Origin: Candidatus Poribacteria bacterium
GTDB lineage: Bacteria > Poribacteria > WGA-4E > WGA-3G
Assembly: GCA_009839745.1 (NCBI GenBank)
Contig: VXPE01000108.1
Location: 72,121 to 114,620, forward strand
Direction of reading: 5' to 3'
Length of the DNA: 42,500 nucleotides
The notes under the pieces were generated by a model. That model had not been told where the DNA came from, made no database searches, and was given only the letters and a program-made list of their open reading frames with translations. This document shows, piece by piece, positions 40,617 to 42,500 of the stretch. The stretch's first letter is position 1. Each line of letters starts with the position of its first letter. The translations under genes were made by a program, and so were the position numbers.

Positions 40617-41606
40617 TCACCGTCTTTTTTTTCGTTGGGTACGTTTCTGTGGTGGGCCTCCTTGTGGTGGATCTCCTTGCTGATTAACTACCAAGCGGTT
40701 CACCGGTTGAACCTGTTGAATGTAGGCAATTCCGTTGTGGTTTTCAATAATTTTGATTGCGTGAGTACTTAGGAAGGTATGTATGCAAGCGTGATGAACT
40801 GAGAGAACAGCATCTTGTAGAGCTGCGTTTCCTTCTTCTTCAAGAAAAGATACTTTTAATCCTAGATCTTTACAGTACTCTGATGACAAATGGCGATTAT
40901 GGGATTTAAATACCTCGTAATTTTTAAGCGTACCTACGATCGTATCAATTAAGCACTGTGCGTCCTTTTCGTCCATACCACTAAACATCCCTGTGCTGAG
41001 CCATTCGGTAACCATCTTTTCTGTTAATTGAATAGCTTTTTGACATTGGTCACGGAGAGAGAGGTTATACTTGCTAAGAATTGGGTACCATACAACGATC
41101 CTGCTTTGATCCTTTTTTATCTCTTCGTGAGCTTGATCAAAGCTATCTATGACACTCTGCGCGGGTTCCCCATTCACTTGTGGGTCAATTGGACCAAGAC
41201 TCGAATGTTTTCCCATAAAAATCTCTTTACAAGCACAAGCAATCATCGTCCCGGCAGACGCAGCTAAGTGTGGAACAAACGCCCGGATATCTGTCCCGTA
41301 CATTGAGCGGAGATAGTCAACGATACGTTCGGTAGCAGCTTGTTCACCTCCAGGGGTATGCAATATCAAATCTAGCCCATTAGAGCGGTCAATCCCGCGT
41401 GATACGGTCATAAAACCGCTCATATCCTGATCATTTATTGATATTGATCTTGTATCCACGTTTGACTTATATAGCCAACCTGAATAATATATGACGATGT
41501 TCCGTCCCGTTAGTTGATGAAGTTTTTGGAGATAACTTCGCCGAATAACGTCGAAGGTACTTCCAGTCCGGTGGATCTCATGTTGGATTTCATTCAAGTC
41601 AGGCAT
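40617..41606 (-). CDS. SDH-type serine protease (SppA/ClpP fold)
   Basis: A 329-residue protein of the serine dehydrogenase proteinase family (SDH_sah), a cytosolic relative of SppA and ClpP. The ClpP/crotonase core is clear: NGLDLILHTPGGEQAATERIVDYLR (76-100), the likely nucleophile S117 in HLAASAGTMIACACKEI, and SSLGPIDPQ (135-143) with the substrate-binding Pro-Ile-Asp. No signal peptide is visible. The C-terminus is basic and low complexity (PPQKRTQRKKRR). Genes of this family often occur in defence islands, where the role is unclear. Its start overlaps the upstream 59-residue gene by 8 bases, so the two are coupled. It is 501 bases from the methylase and may have its own transcript from 41806-41834. 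Confidence 0.84.
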   Translation of the reverse strand: MPDLNEIQHEIHRTGSTFDVIRRSYLQKLHQLTGRNIVIYYSGWLYKSNVDTRSISINDQDMSGFMTVSRGIDRSNGLDLILHTPGGEQAATERIVDYLRSMYGTDIRAFVPHLAASAGTMIACACKEIFMGKHSSLGPIDPQVNGEPAQSVIDSFDQAHEEIKKDQSRIVVWYPILSKYNLSLRDQCQKAIQLTEKMVTEWLSTGMFSGMDEKDAQCLIDTIVGTLKNYEVFKSHNRHLSSEYCKDLGLKVSFLEEEGNAALQDAVLSVHHACIHTFLSTHAIKIIENHNGIAYIQQVQPVNRLVVNQQGDPPQGGPPQKRTQRKKRR

Positions 41607-41778
41607 CTTCAGATTCTCTATATGGAGTTGTTGTGTTTCCAGTTTCTATGGTAATAGGTGGGTCAATTGGTGGTAAAGCCGCCAAGGTTTCAAAATATTC
41701 TTGGTATTCTTCAGATACTTGATTCAAGGCTTCGTAAAGCTCCTCGAATTCTTTTTGGCGTTTTTCCTCTTGTTTCAT
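41599..41778 (-). CDS. Small acidic coiled-coil protein coupled to the protease
   Basis: A 59-residue acidic protein. The first two thirds are helical and coiled-coil-like (EEKRQKEFEELYEALNQVSEEYQEYFETLAAL); the end is Pro/Thr-rich. ATG 41778 is used: AGGAGG (41785-41790) is 6 bases upstream, while the ATG at 41784 touches it. It overlaps the protease start by 8 bases. Probably a partner or regulator of the protease, by position only; no family recognised. Confidence 0.62.
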   Translation of the reverse strand: MKQEEKRQKEFEELYEALNQVSEEYQEYFETLAALPPIDPPITIETGNTTTPYRESEDA

Positions 41779-41805
41779 GGGCATCCTCCTTGGTTGTGTG
41801 GATTT

Positions 41806-41834
41806 ATAATACCACTTTTATCAGAAAAAATCAA
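41806..41834 (-). promoter_or_regulatory. Sigma70-type promoter of the small protein and protease genes
   Basis: On the - strand TTGATT (41834-41829), a 17-base spacer and TATTAT (41811-41806), 27 bases before the ATG at 41778. Confidence 0.6.
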
Positions 41835-41971
41835 ATTAAAGTTAACTTTTCACAAAGGAAGAGTGCTTCATCTGTCTTTCCTTTGAGTGAATCACCCAAA
41901 ATGCTGATGTCCAGTTCAGATGCAAGTGATATATCTTCTAATGCCTCCCAAACGGACGCATAGTTGATACT
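41831..41971 (-). pseudogene. Protein-like fragment in frame after the TPR stop
   Basis: After the TPR stop (TAG) and one more in-frame stop (TGA), the same frame reads 46 codons of normal-looking protein (SVWEALEDISLASELDISIL, then GDSLKGKTDEALFLCEKL) to a TGA at 41831-41833. There is no start codon with a ribosome site. Either a lost extension of the TPR gene or the tail of another gene. No family recognised. Confidence 0.3.
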
Positions 41972-41977
41972 TCAGTT

Positions 41978-42500
41978 CTATGAAGACCGAGTTAGTATCG
42001 TTTTGAGGTCTCCCGGTAATTGAATATCATATCGTTGTTCAAAGTCCTCAACGCTTTTGTACTTGGCGTAAAACATGCGGATGAAATCGTAGTTCAAAGA
42101 TTGCATAGCGGCAAAATCCGATTTGGCTTTCTCCCATTCTTCCAAGCGCAACCATGTCCAAGCGCGAAGGCAATAGACCTTAGGATAAGGTTGAAGTTGT
42201 ATCGCTCTATTAAGGTCTTGGATGACGTACTCAAGCTCATCCTTTTTCTCATTTTTGGTATAGTAAAGGGAACCACGAGTTGCATAGGTTTCTGCTCTGT
42301 AAGGATCGGCATCTATCGCATTCCCTAAATCTCTAATAGCGCGATCACGATCCCCCAGACTGAGGTAAACAGAGGATCGATTAACATAAGCACTAGCAAA
42401 GTAAGGGTTTATTTTTAAAGTCTCGTTAAAGTGTGACATTGCTTCATTAACGTGAGTTTGATAATTAATTTCCCAATTTTTTGAATAAAGAGAACCCTTT
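41978..42500 (-). CDS. TPR-repeat protein, partial (runs off the window)
   Basis: The frame stays open to the window end, so the N-terminus lies beyond 42500; at least 173 residues are inside. It has tetratricopeptide units: AMSHFNETLKINPYFASAYVNRSSVYLSLGDRDRAIRDLGNAIDADPYRAETYATRGSLYYTK-type spacing repeats every 34 residues or so, then DLNRAIQLQPYPKVYCLRAWTWLRLEEWEKAKSDF. Such repeats form a protein-binding solenoid. An ATG at 42439 is not taken as the start because good TPR sequence (NWEINYQTHVNEAM) precedes it. Its role in the defence-like island is open. Confidence 0.75.
   Translation of the reverse strand, partial: KGSLYSKNWEINYQTHVNEAMSHFNETLKINPYFASAYVNRSSVYLSLGDRDRAIRDLGNAIDADPYRAETYATRGSLYYTKNEKKDELEYVIQDLNRAIQLQPYPKVYCLRAWTWLRLEEWEKAKSDFAAMQSLNYDFIRMFYAKYKSVEDFEQRYDIQLPGDLKTILTRSS

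Noticed and set aside
1-42500. tRNA, rRNA and CRISPR arrays
   Set aside because: Looked for cloverleaf arms, conserved rRNA blocks and regularly spaced repeats; none found. The repeats here are irregularly placed and lack spacers of constant size.

Overview
The window (42.5 kb, moderate GC) looks like a chromosomal segment of a Gram-negative-type bacterium. It has CMP-KDO synthetase (KdsB), a Wza-type outer-membrane export protein and a Wzc-type tyrosine kinase, so an LPS or polysaccharide envelope is likely. The mixture of phytanoyl-CoA dioxygenase (PhyH) enzymes, LamG proteins, a mandelate-racemase-type enolase enzyme, a polysaccharide lyase and many small dispersed repeats resembles sponge-associated or marine Candidatus Poribacteria. 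That assignment is an inference from gene content. No rRNA, tRNA or CRISPR array was seen.

Region 1 (1-8.4 kb, mostly + strand) is catabolic. It holds a secreted PL10 pectate lyase, a PhyH oxygenase, a translationally coupled PhyH/HD-domain pair that resembles the PhnY-PhnZ oxidative phosphonate pathway, a four-helix-bundle (S23/IVP family) gene framed by two copies of a repeat, an alpha/beta hydrolase, an enolase-superfamily dehydratase or racemase, a MITE-like element, a coupled pair of small genes (2-TM membrane protein plus proline-rich protein) and a secreted LamG protein with a clear promoter and terminator.

Region 2 (8.4-15.4 kb, - strand) runs kdsB-pyrG-larA-like-larA-like-dctQ-dctM. 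It combines housekeeping CTP and KDO activation with two tandem LarA-family (nickel-pincer) 2-hydroxyacid racemase or epimerase paralogues and a TRAP permease without its binding protein.

Region 3 (15.4-29.4 kb) holds a second LamG protein, a small HTH protein, a PAP2 phosphatase, a lipoprotein, a branched-chain-type ABC importer (binding protein, LivH, LivM; no ATPases), a BatA-like VWA protein, a DUF91-like PD-(D/E)XK nuclease, GlpD (apparently starting at ATT) overlapped by a DegT/DnrJ aminotransferase, and two nucleoside-type ABC permeases, again without ATPases.

Region 4 (29.6-34.0 kb, - strand) is a polysaccharide export pair (Wza/Wzc type) plus an NTF2-like lipoprotein.

Region 5 (34.3-42.5 kb, - strand) is a candidate defence island: a DUF1156 DNA methylase, a DUF499 ATPase, an SDH/ClpP-fold serine protease with a small coupled partner, and a TPR protein cut by the window edge. 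At least three short protein-like fragments between them suggest a decaying or variant system.

Across the window there are several repeat families: a leader-like ~95-bp repeat (three copies), a hairpin family with compensatory stem changes (three copies), the repeats around the S23-family gene, and a two-copy direct repeat. Convincing promoters are of sigma70 type (TTGACA-like, 17-18 bp spacer, TAAAAT or TATTAT-like).
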